Source of the DNA: Pseudomonadota bacterium
Lineage (GTDB): Bacteria > Pseudomonadota > Alphaproteobacteria > Rhizobiales > Xanthobacteraceae
Direction: 5' to 3'
DNA length: 6,078 nucleotides
Assembly (NCBI GenBank): GCA_021779635.1
Contig: JAJYAH010000453.1
Location: forward strand, 1 to 6,078
The notes beneath the pieces are model-generated. The model was not told the DNA's origin. It made no database searches and worked only from the letters and a program-made list of their open reading frames with translations. Both the position numbers and the translations under genes were made by a program. Within the stretch, counting starts at the first letter, position 1. Each line of letters starts with the position of its first letter. Shown piece after piece: positions 1 through 5,536 of the stretch.

Positions 1-333
1 GCCGAACAAGCCGGCGGCGACCTTCCGTTGCTGATGACCATCAAGAACCAAGCGAACATCGCCGACGCCCTGGTGCGCGTCAGATGTCCGGTCGCAAATT
101 TCACCGAGAAGCACACCGTCGACCGCGGCGAAGGAGCGCCTGCGATGCGCTCCATCGCTGCCATACCGATAGCTGCCAATTCCACCATCGTACTCAGACC
201 GGACGGATACCACGTCATGCTGTTGCAAACCCGGCAGGCGCTCACCGAGGGTGAAACATTCACCTGCGCCGTGGTTTTTCAGAAGGCCGGTACGATAGAA
301 ACGGAGGTGCGCGTTTCCCGATCCCCCTCATAG
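1..333 (+). CDS. PCu(A)C-family periplasmic copper chaperone, 3' part (5' end outside window)
   Basis: The reading frame is open from base 1 and ends at TAG 331-333. It gives 110 residues with no convincing start, so the signal peptide and N-terminus lie outside the window. The family signature H-X10-M-X21-H-X-M is present with exact spacing: His at codon 38 (112-114), Met at codon 49 (145-147), then His71-Val-Met73 (211-219) in the context GYHVML. In this family these residues bind Cu(I), and the proteins deliver periplasmic copper, typically to the CuA or CuB site of cytochrome oxidase. The end of the domain, with a FQKAGTIETEV strand, is also typical. The gene points the same way as the alcohol dehydrogenase that starts 92 bases downstream. 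Co-transcription is possible, but the inverted repeat in the gap makes it uncertain. The family call is firm; the in vivo target is inferred from the family. Confidence 0.88.
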   Translation, partial: AEQAGGDLPLLMTIKNQANIADALVRVRCPVANFTEKHTVDRGEGAPAMRSIAAIPIAANSTIVLRPDGYHVMLLQTRQALTEGETFTCAVVFQKAGTIETEVRVSRSPS

Positions 334-359
334 TGATCGAGGTAGCGAACGTTCGATCA
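334..359. repeat. Inverted repeat immediately after the copper chaperone stop
   Basis: Perfect 7-bp arms TGATCGA (334-340) and TCGATCA (353-359) enclose 12 bases. A 10-bp palindrome, CGAACGTTCG (346-355), overlaps the right arm. No T-run follows, so this is not a good intrinsic terminator. It could be an operator for the dehydrogenase operon, or a simple 3' hairpin. Its role is not shown by the sequence. Confidence 0.35.
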
Positions 360-412
360 GCCGAGCAAGGCTGTCTTCCCGAGCGTTCAAACAAAAACAT
401 CAAATCGTAACC

Positions 413-418
413 AGGAGG
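413..418 (+). promoter_or_regulatory. Strong Shine-Dalgarno of the PQQ dehydrogenase
   Basis: AGGAGG lies 7 bases before ATG 426, a near-consensus site that fixes this start codon. It follows an A-rich stretch (about 390-410) that should stay unstructured. The pattern suits a highly translated enzyme. I could not place a convincing -35/-10 promoter pair in 334-412. Confidence 0.8.
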
Positions 419-425
419 AACGACC

Positions 426-2213
426 ATGACGCAATTGGTACGGCAAAGATTTCTTCTGCGAGCCTCCATGCTCGCAACCGTGATCGCCGCCGTCGGCATT
501 GCCGGCGCCCAGCCTGCCCGTGCGGCCGACGAAGTGACCCCGGAGCGGTTGCTCAACGCCGACAAGGAACCGGGCAATTGGCTGCATCATCACAAAAACT
601 TCTCGGCGACGCGATTTTCCAGCCTCAAGGACATCAATCGCGACACCGTCAAGAATCTGAAGGTTGCTTGGACGATGCAGCTCGGCGGCGTCGAAGGCGG
701 CGGCATCTGGACGCATGGTGGTCTGGAAGGCACACCGATCGTCGAAAACGGCTTCATGTACGTCACCGACGGATGGGGCTCGGTCTACAAAATCGACACC
801 CATGGCGGCAAGGGCGTGCTGCTCTGGAAGATGGATCCCAAGACCGACCATGACTGGGCCGGTGCGGTTGCTTGCTGCGGCGTCGACAATCGCGGCGTCG
901 CATTGTGGGGTGATCTCGTCATTTCCCACACTCTCGACGGCCGGCTGGTCGCGACCAACAAGGAAACCGGTCAGGTGACGTGGCAGCGCCAAGTCGCCGA
1001 TCCGGACAAGGGCGAAGTTATCACCGGCGCGCCGCTTATCGTAAAGAACATGGCGATCACCGGTGTGGCCGGCGCCGAATACGGTATTCGGGGCTGGGTC
1101 GCGGCGACCGATCTATCCACGCAGAAGGAAGTCTGGCGCACTCACACGATTCCAGCAAAGGACGAACCGGGTCACGAAACCTGGAAGGATGCCAACAATG
1201 CGGCCGCGGCCGGCGGCGGTTCGACCTGGGTCACCGGCACGTATGACCCGGCTACCGACACCATCATCTGGGGCGTCGGAAATCCGGGCCCGGACTGGGA
1301 CAACCAGTACCGGCCGGGCGACAACCTCTACACTGACAGTTCGCTCGGGCTCGATGCCAACACCGGCAAGATCAAGTGGCATTATCAGCATACCCCGAAC
1401 GACCCCTACGACTATGACAGCGTGGCCGAGAACGTTCTGGCCGACGTGCCTGCGCCGAACGGAGCCATGCTGAAGCTCGCGCTCGAAGCCGATCGCAACG
1501 GGTTCGCCTATGCGATCGATCGCACCAGCGGCAAGTTCCTCTGGGGGCTGCCCTTCGTCAAGAAGGTCACCTGGACCAAAGGGCTCGATCCGGAGTCCGG
1601 CAAACCGCTGGAATACGACGCCAACAATCCAGTCCAGCATTACAATGCGGCGGTGACACCGAGCCGGGAAAACAAGGTCACCGATATCTGCCCGGGCAAT
1701 ATGGGCGGCAAGAACTGGCCGCCCACAGCGTACAATCCGGACCTCAAGCTTTGGTACATCCCGGTAATCGAAAGCTGCAACCGGATCACCGTCGAGGAAG
1801 CCGACCCGGCCAAGCTCAAGGCACGTGAGTTCTGGACTGGCGGCGGGCCGAGCCAGCCCGTCCGGATCACTGGAAGCGTAACCGCCATAGACGTGACGAC
1901 CGGCAAGGTTGCGGGCAAGGCGGAATTGCCATTCCCGATGCTGGGCGGCATGTTGGCAACGCCTGATCTCGTCTTTACCGGTCAGCCCTCGGGCGAGGTG
2001 ATGGCGCTGGATGCCAAGACTCTGGAGAAGCGCTGGGAGTTCAACACCGGTGGCGGCGTCAGCGCACCACCGATGTCATTCTCGGTCGACGGGAAGCAGT
2101 ATATCGCCATCCTCGTCGGACAGGGAGGCGCCTGGGACAAGTGGTTCATCGAATCAACGCCCGAGCTGAAGCGGATGCAGCCAGGATCGATGCTCTACGT
2201 ATTTGCACTCTGA
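426..2213 (+). CDS. Secreted PQQ-dependent alcohol dehydrogenase (methanol/ethanol family), predicted lanthanide type
   Basis: A 595-residue periplasmic quinoprotein, expected to oxidise a primary alcohol or aldehyde and pass electrons from PQQ to a c-type cytochrome. A Sec signal peptide spans about residues 1-33 (arginines, hydrophobic stretch, ARA cleavage site). The mature part is an eight-bladed propeller of usual length with no fused heme domain, so it is a quinoprotein rather than a quinohemoprotein. Visible active-site features are: adjacent cysteines C150-C151 followed by GVDNRG (the disulfide ring under PQQ), metal ligand E218 in GAEYGIRGW, W268 in GGGSTW (probable PQQ-stacking Trp), metal ligand N286 in WGVGNPGP, catalytic D329 in PYDYDS, and R357 in DRNGF. 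D331, two residues after the catalytic Asp, is the extra acid that marks XoxF, ExaF and PedH lanthanide enzymes; MxaF has Ala there. The start is set by the AGGAGG site at 413-418. The cytochrome gene follows after a terminator. The family is certain. The substrate is unknown and the metal is inferred. Confidence 0.93.
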   Translation: MTQLVRQRFLLRASMLATVIAAVGIAGAQPARAADEVTPERLLNADKEPGNWLHHHKNFSATRFSSLKDINRDTVKNLKVAWTMQLGGVEGGGIWTHGGLEGTPIVENGFMYVTDGWGSVYKIDTHGGKGVLLWKMDPKTDHDWAGAVACCGVDNRGVALWGDLVISHTLDGRLVATNKETGQVTWQRQVADPDKGEVITGAPLIVKNMAITGVAGAEYGIRGWVAATDLSTQKEVWRTHTIPAKDEPGHETWKDANNAAAAGGGSTWVTGTYDPATDTIIWGVGNPGPDWDNQYRPGDNLYTDSSLGLDANTGKIKWHYQHTPNDPYDYDSVAENVLADVPAPNGAMLKLALEADRNGFAYAIDRTSGKFLWGLPFVKKVTWTKGLDPESGKPLEYDANNPVQHYNAAVTPSRENKVTDICPGNMGGKNWPPTAYNPDLKLWYIPVIESCNRITVEEADPAKLKAREFWTGGGPSQPVRITGSVTAIDVTTGKVAGKAELPFPMLGGMLATPDLVFTGQPSGEVMALDAKTLEKRWEFNTGGGVSAPPMSFSVDGKQYIAILVGQGGAWDKWFIESTPELKRMQPGSMLYVFAL

Positions 2214-2225
2214 CGTCACGCACAT

Positions 2226-2262
2226 GGGCGGATTGGGCTTAAGCCCGATCCGCCTGCTTTTT
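2226..2262 (+). terminator. Intrinsic terminator between dehydrogenase and cytochrome genes
   Basis: The outer arms GGCGGAT (2227-2233) and ATCCGCC (2248-2254) pair perfectly. Inside them, U2234 and G2247 form a wobble pair and GGGC/GCCC closes a UUAA loop (2235-2246). TGCTTTTT follows (2255-2262). This is a 12-pair, GC-rich hairpin with a U-tract, starting 12 bases after the dehydrogenase stop. It should end most transcripts there, so the cytochrome and its partner depend on read-through or on a promoter of their own. Confidence 0.85.
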
Positions 2263-2301
2263 CCCCGGCAAGAAGTCCCGATAAGGTCCCAAGAAAGTCC
2301 A

Positions 2302-2856
2302 ATGACAAAAGGCAACATGTCTTCGATCGCGGCGTTGTTCATTGCCGCCGCGGTCCTGTCGGCGCCGTGCGCGGTGCTCGGCCAATCGGCGACGACTGCG
2401 GATTCAACCGGCGCCGGCAAGGCGGTGTTCAGGCGCGCCAACTGTTTCGGCTGTCATAAGTGGCATGGAAATGGCGGCGGTGGTTACGGCGGCGACGCGC
2501 TGTCGTTGCGCAAGACCAAATTGACGCGCGAGCAGATCATGGAAACGGTCAACTGTGGGCGGCCCGGCACCGGGATGCCGTTCTTCACCCGCGGCGCCTA
2601 CGACACGGTCAAGTGCTATGGCATGAACCGGCAGGAAGTCGGCAGCCAGATGCCGCAAGAGGCCGGAACCTTTCTTCGCCCGAACGATATCGAAGCCGTC
2701 GCGGATTATGTAATCGCAAACATCAAGGGCAAGGGCGAGCCGAACTACGCCGAATGCGTCGCCTTCTTCGGCGATACTTCGCGCGTTTGCGACATCTACA
2801 AGACGCAAGACCCGACGGCCGCAAATTTCGACGCTGCCGCAGGAAAAACGCAATGA
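2302..2856 (+). CDS. Secreted mono-heme cytochrome c, probable electron acceptor of the PQQ dehydrogenase
   Basis: A 184-residue protein with a Sec signal (hydrophobic core about residues 7-22, likely cut after VLG at residue 27). It has one heme-binding motif, C48-F-G-C51-H52. Two Met-Pro sites could supply the sixth iron ligand: M92 (GTGMPFF) and M117 (SQMPQE). The latter lies just before the C-terminal helix EAVADYVIANI (131-141), the usual place in class I cytochromes. Four further cysteines (C85, C105, C152, C163) could form two disulfides, which is unusual for this fold. ATG 2302 is chosen over ATG 2317 because it supplies a lysine for the signal n-region. Neither start has a strong ribosome site; AAGAAAG lies 4 bases before 2302. 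Position directly after a quinoprotein suggests it takes electrons from PQQ, the role of MxaG/XoxG-type cytochromes, but I cannot assign it to either subfamily. Its stop overlaps the next start. Confidence 0.88.
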   Translation: MTKGNMSSIAALFIAAAVLSAPCAVLGQSATTADSTGAGKAVFRRANCFGCHKWHGNGGGGYGGDALSLRKTKLTREQIMETVNCGRPGTGMPFFTRGAYDTVKCYGMNRQEVGSQMPQEAGTFLRPNDIEAVADYVIANIKGKGEPNYAECVAFFGDTSRVCDIYKTQDPTAANFDAAAGKTQ

Positions 2857-3518
2857 CGCAACGAGCGCAGCGATCGATCGCAACGCTGGTTGCCATGCTG
2901 TCGCTTCTGGTCACAACAGCACTGACGACTCCAGCCGCAGCCCAAGACCCCGGAGGCAAAAACTCCGACGGCAACGATCTGCGCGACATCCGTCTCGGGA
3001 TGCCGGCGACGGACTTGCCCGACGCGGGCTATGTCAATCTCGCCTGCGCAACCGATCCGCAGAAAACGCTCACGACCTGGACGGGCTGGCGCGACTGTCC
3101 TGCCGATCCTTCCGGATTTCACGCGATCAGGTTCGGCTATGATCCCGCCACCAGCCGGGAAGGCACCATCGTGGCCGGTCACCCGGCCATCCTCACGCTG
3201 CTGGTCGATGATGACGGCATCGTCAGCGGCCTTCGAATCGAGACCGACCCGAAAGCGCGGTTGTATATCCGCAAGAAGGCCTTTCTGTTCGGCATTCAGG
3301 TGAAGTCGCGGTACGGTCTCGATGGTTGGTCCTGCACGGAAGCTCAGCCCGAGCCCGGCGAGCAGCCCGTCGGCGGCGTTTTCGTGAGGGAACGCTGCAC
3401 CAAGGCCGTCCATAACCGTTCAATCGTCGTCGAACGCAACCTGTTTCGCAAGCCGGAGCAGGACATCAAGAGTTTCGTTGACGAAACCCGAATGACCATC
3501 CTGCTCACCAAAGGCTAG
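2853..3518 (+). CDS. Secreted four-cysteine protein of unknown function, coupled to the cytochrome
   Basis: A 221-residue protein that I do not recognise. ATG 2853 overlaps the cytochrome stop as ATGA, and AGGA (2841-2844) lies 8 bases upstream, so the two are almost certainly translationally coupled. The frame is open further upstream, but that part is antisense-like shadow inside the cytochrome gene. A clear Sec signal (MTQRAQR, hydrophobic 9-25, AAA cleavage at 28-30) sends it to the periplasm. The mature part has four cysteines, C65, C82, C161 and C182, enough for two disulfides. An N-terminal DIRLGMPATDLP segment (45-56) resembles the short 'I-x-L-G-M' entry strand seen in several small periplasmic domains, and the C-terminal half is basic. 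There is no heme motif, membrane segment or recognisable metal site. The position suggests a role in assembly, stability or docking of the dehydrogenase-cytochrome pair; that is inference only. Confidence 0.8.
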   Translation: MTQRAQRSIATLVAMLSLLVTTALTTPAAAQDPGGKNSDGNDLRDIRLGMPATDLPDAGYVNLACATDPQKTLTTWTGWRDCPADPSGFHAIRFGYDPATSREGTIVAGHPAILTLLVDDDGIVSGLRIETDPKARLYIRKKAFLFGIQVKSRYGLDGWSCTEAQPEPGEQPVGGVFVRERCTKAVHNRSIVVERNLFRKPEQDIKSFVDETRMTILLTKG

Positions 3519-3871
3519 CAGCAGGTTAAAGCGCTTTGATCGCCGCGAGTCTCGATGTCGCGGTTAGATGTTCGCTTGACGCCAACTTTCCATGCCAGGC
3601 CCACGATCCGGTCGTCGATATAGCGTGCCAGTCGATATAGCGTGCAATGAGTTCGGAAGCCGACGCGCGCCGAACATTCGGATACGGCCAGCATGTGCCG
3701 GGAGCAGAAGTCCTTCTAAGCAGTGAATAAATAATCTGACAAAATAATCGCAAGCCAGGAGGAGCACGCCCACGCTGATGACCGCTGCGGAATAAAGGAA
3801 ACGGTTGGACGAACGCACCAACGGCCTCCGCCACGGATAATGACGGCCACGGAAAACGACGGCTGTCAAAA
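3519..3871. other. Gene-poor intergenic stretch with possible decayed coding sequence
   Basis: No convincing intact gene on either strand. It starts with the palindrome AAAGCGCTTT (3528-3537). A small stem, CCGCGA/TCGCGG (3543-3548 and 3558-3563, 9-base loop), has no T-run, so termination of the cytochrome operon here is weak at best. A 17-bp tandem duplication lies at 3614-3647. Bases 3718-3750 are markedly AT-rich compared with the rest of the window. Open frames on the - strand here have atypical composition and do not resemble known proteins; I read them as chance or as remains of lost genes. Confidence 0.5.
3614..3647. repeat. 17-bp tandem duplication (two copies)
   Basis: Two adjacent 17-base units, 3614-3630 and 3631-3647, share GTCGATATAGCGTGC and differ only at the 16th base (C versus A). 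Seventeen is not a multiple of three, so the duplication shifts any reading frame that crosses it. It lies in a stretch without an intact gene, consistent with relaxed selection and replication slippage. Confidence 0.85.
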
Positions 3872-3994
3872 TCAGCGGAAATTTCCCTTGGTCTCGGGGA
3901 TCAGCAACACAGCGATCAGACAGACCGCGAAGATGGCGGCGATGAAGATCGAAAGCGGCGTCGGGATCTGCGCCGGACCGCCGCTCGCGGCCCC
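3872..3994 (-). pseudogene. Remnant 3' end of a major-facilitator (MFS) transporter
   Basis: Read on the - strand, this frame gives about 40 residues ending at TGA 3874-3872. It contains a proline-punctuated lead-in (PAQIPTPLS), one strongly hydrophobic helix, and the ending IFAVCLIAVLLIPETKG followed by NFR. A last transmembrane helix followed by (I/L)PET(K/R)G is the typical C-terminus of metabolite:proton symporters and sugar transporters of the MFS. An in-frame TAG at 3997-3995 precedes it, and the other eleven or so helices are absent. The fragment sits just downstream of the flavin monooxygenase gene on the same strand, where a transporter for its substrate would be expected. In the same frame, 15 codons from ATG 4042 to that TAG could be the other edge of an internal deletion; this is speculative. 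A longer frame covering the same bases from 4049 is a shadow in another phase. Confidence 0.65.
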
Positions 3995-4045
3995 CTATTC
4001 GATTCTCTTGATCTGCATCGCTGCTTTGACGGTGCCGGACATATA

Positions 4046-5416
4046 TCATACGAGCGCCGAACGTAGCTCCCCATGCGTTTGTCGCAGATGTCCCCGCTGG
4101 GGTATCGGCAAGCCGAGATTTTCGCGCAGCGTTTCCCCCTCGTAGTCCCGCCGGAACAGGCCGCGCCGCTGCAGCTCAGGCACCGCGAGGCGCACGAAGT
4201 CCTCATAGGTGCCGGGTACATGGGTGGCCGCGACCACGAAACCATCACACGCATCGGAGAACCACTCCTCGAGCTTGTCGGCGACCATCTTTGCGGACCC
4301 GACGAATGTCGGAAGCTCGCGCAAGGTCCCTCTTCCGCTGAACTCGACGAAATCGCGGACCGTGGGGTTGGGCTTGCCGCTCAGCTGGACGACGCGATCG
4401 CGAATTGCCTGCAGGCCGCTGATCGCCTGCAATTCGTCCGGGCTGAACGCTTCATCCATCGGCTTCGTTGAAAAATCGAAATTGAGCACCTCGGAAAGCA
4501 GCGCCAGCGAATCGATCGGCTTGGCCAGTCCGTCGATCAAGGCATAGCGGTCCTCCGCTTCAGCCTGGGTTTCGGCCACGATCGGGTAGACCGCGGGCGC
4601 GATGCTGATGTCCCGTCCTTGCGCCGCGATCGAGCGTTTCATCGCGGCATATTGCTTCTTGCCGACATCGAGATTGGGATAGATCACGAAGATGAGTTCA
4701 CCCCACCTGGAAGCGAACTCCTTGCCGCGACCGCTTTGTCCGGCCTGGATAATGACCGGATGTCCTTGCGGAGATCGCGGCACGGTGAACGGCCCGCGCG
4801 AGTTGAAGAATTTTCCCTGGTGATTGAGCCGGTGCACCCTGGATGGATCGGCGAACACGCTGTTTTCGCGGTCAAACACCACCGCGTCGGACTCCCAGGT
4901 ATCCCAATGCCCAAGCACGACATTCATGAATTCGTCGGCGCGATCATATCTCAGATCATGGCCAAGGTGCTCCGCCGCGCCGAAATTGGCCGCCTCCGAA
5001 TCATTCAGCGACGTGACGACATTCCAGGCGGCCCGGCCGTTCAATAGCAGATCCATGGTCGCAAACACGCGCGCGACGTGGAACGGCTCGTAATAGGTGG
5101 TCGAATAGGTCACGCCGATCCCGAGATACCTGGTCGCAAATCCCATCGCCAACGCGACGGCAATGGGGTCCAGCCTCGCAGCCCGCACACCGTGGCGGAC
5201 CGTCTCCCTGAAATCGTCGCCGAAGCGATCCGGCATCGCAAGCCGATCGTCGAAGAATGCCAGATGGAATTTTCCCCGCTCCAGCGTCCGGCCGATCTCC
5301 TCGTAATATTCGCGCGAGAACCAGTCAGGCCTCGATGACGGATGGCGCCAGGAGGCTGGATAGTTCGAACAGTTCTGGGCCTGCAAAAAGCCAATCAGCT
5401 TCATTTGCCTGGTCAT
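4046..5416 (-). CDS. FMN-dependent monooxygenase, NtaA/SnaA/DszA family (luciferase-like)
   Basis: A 456-residue cytoplasmic enzyme of the two-component flavin monooxygenase family that uses reduced FMN from a separate reductase. Members cleave C-N or C-S bonds in compounds such as nitrilotriacetate, EDTA or dibenzothiophene sulfone. Length and motifs fit well: an N-terminal barrel strand with HLAFFDD (51-57), the family signature GRAAWNVVTSLNDSEAANFG (127-146), YDRADEFM (157-164), the conserved HQGKFF/RGPF stretch (199-210), and the flavin-phosphate region SPQGHPVIIQAGQSGRGKEF (215-234). The C-terminal part has GTLRELPTFVGSA (363-375) and ends past the usual LRENLGLP segment. ATG 5416 has a purine-rich GAAAGAGAGA 4 bases upstream; ATG 5404 (residue 5) is a possible alternative. 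No flavin reductase is in the window. A LysR gene diverges from it and a transporter remnant follows. The family is firm; the substrate cannot be told from sequence. Confidence 0.93.
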   Translation of the reverse strand: MTRQMKLIGFLQAQNCSNYPASWRHPSSRPDWFSREYYEEIGRTLERGKFHLAFFDDRLAMPDRFGDDFRETVRHGVRAARLDPIAVALAMGFATRYLGIGVTYSTTYYEPFHVARVFATMDLLLNGRAAWNVVTSLNDSEAANFGAAEHLGHDLRYDRADEFMNVVLGHWDTWESDAVVFDRENSVFADPSRVHRLNHQGKFFNSRGPFTVPRSPQGHPVIIQAGQSGRGKEFASRWGELIFVIYPNLDVGKKQYAAMKRSIAAQGRDISIAPAVYPIVAETQAEAEDRYALIDGLAKPIDSLALLSEVLNFDFSTKPMDEAFSPDELQAISGLQAIRDRVVQLSGKPNPTVRDFVEFSGRGTLRELPTFVGSAKMVADKLEEWFSDACDGFVVAATHVPGTYEDFVRLAVPELQRRGLFRRDYEGETLRENLGLPIPQRGHLRQTHGELRSALV

Positions 5417-5446
5417 CGCATCTCTCTTTCGTCAAGGGGCGCCATC

Positions 5447-5476
5447 ATGCTAGGTGTCGGCCACTGATCTTTCCAA
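5447..5476 (-). promoter_or_regulatory. Candidate sigma-70 promoter of the flavin monooxygenase
   Basis: On the - strand, TTGGAA (5476-5471) and TAGCAT (5452-5447) are separated by 18 bases and match the -35 and -10 consensus at four of six positions each. Transcription would start near 5440, leaving a leader of about 24 bases. The AT-rich dyad at 5481-5497 lies just upstream. Such partial matches also arise by chance, so this is tentative. Confidence 0.3.
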
Positions 5477-5480
5477 CGAC

Positions 5481-5497
5481 ATTATCTTAATGATTAT
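5481..5497. promoter_or_regulatory. Candidate LysR-type operator dyad in the divergent promoter region
   Basis: ATTATCTTAATGATTAT is an imperfect palindrome, AT-N-ATC-N5-GAT-N-AT, in the AT-rich centre of the 120-base gap between two divergent genes. LysR-type regulators usually bind interrupted AT-rich dyads in such a place and control both their own gene and the divergent target. The spacing does not exactly match the classic T-N11-A box, so assignment rests mostly on position and symmetry. Confidence 0.4.
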
Positions 5498-5525
5498 TCA
5501 GTTTACATGAACGATAAGACGCGCC

Positions 5526-5530
5526 GGGAG
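5526..5530 (+). promoter_or_regulatory. Shine-Dalgarno that sets the LysR start
   Basis: GGGAG lies 6 bases before ATG 5537. The upstream in-frame ATG at 5507 has only AT-rich sequence before it and no ribosome site. This favours 5537, which also gives the usual short N-terminus before the LysR helix-turn-helix. Confidence 0.65.
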
Positions 5531-5536
5531 CAACGA

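Noticed and set aside
387..992. 201-codon - strand frame covering the start of the dehydrogenase
   Set aside because: Overlaps the signal peptide and conserved N-terminal part of a certain gene; no recognisable protein features.
1113..1640. 175-codon - strand frame inside the dehydrogenase
   Set aside because: A shadow on the opposite strand of a strongly conserved enzyme; GC-rich codon bias leaves such frames open.
2460..2852. Upstream extension of the 221-residue protein's frame inside the cytochrome gene
   Set aside because: It is Arg-rich shadow translation of the cytochrome; the signal peptide, ribosome site and ATGA overlap put the real start at 2853.
3528..3563. Terminator for the cytochrome operon
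   Set aside because: The AAAGCGCTTT palindrome and the CCGCGA/TCGCGG stem both lack a following T-run, so an intrinsic terminator cannot be supported.
3564..4049. A 161-codon - strand frame whose ATG overlaps the monooxygenase stop (ATGA), with a hydrophobic stretch
   Set aside because: The same bases in another phase give a clear MFS C-terminus, so this frame reads them out of phase. Its sequence is Arg-rich, low in family resemblance, and crosses the 17-bp duplication.
4619..5047. 142-codon + strand frame inside the flavin monooxygenase
   Set aside because: Antisense to the conserved flavin-binding region; shadow frame only.
5507..5536. Longer LysR start at ATG 5507
   Set aside because: No ribosome site upstream, and it would add ten residues before the standard LysR N-terminus; ATG 5537 has GGGAG at good spacing.
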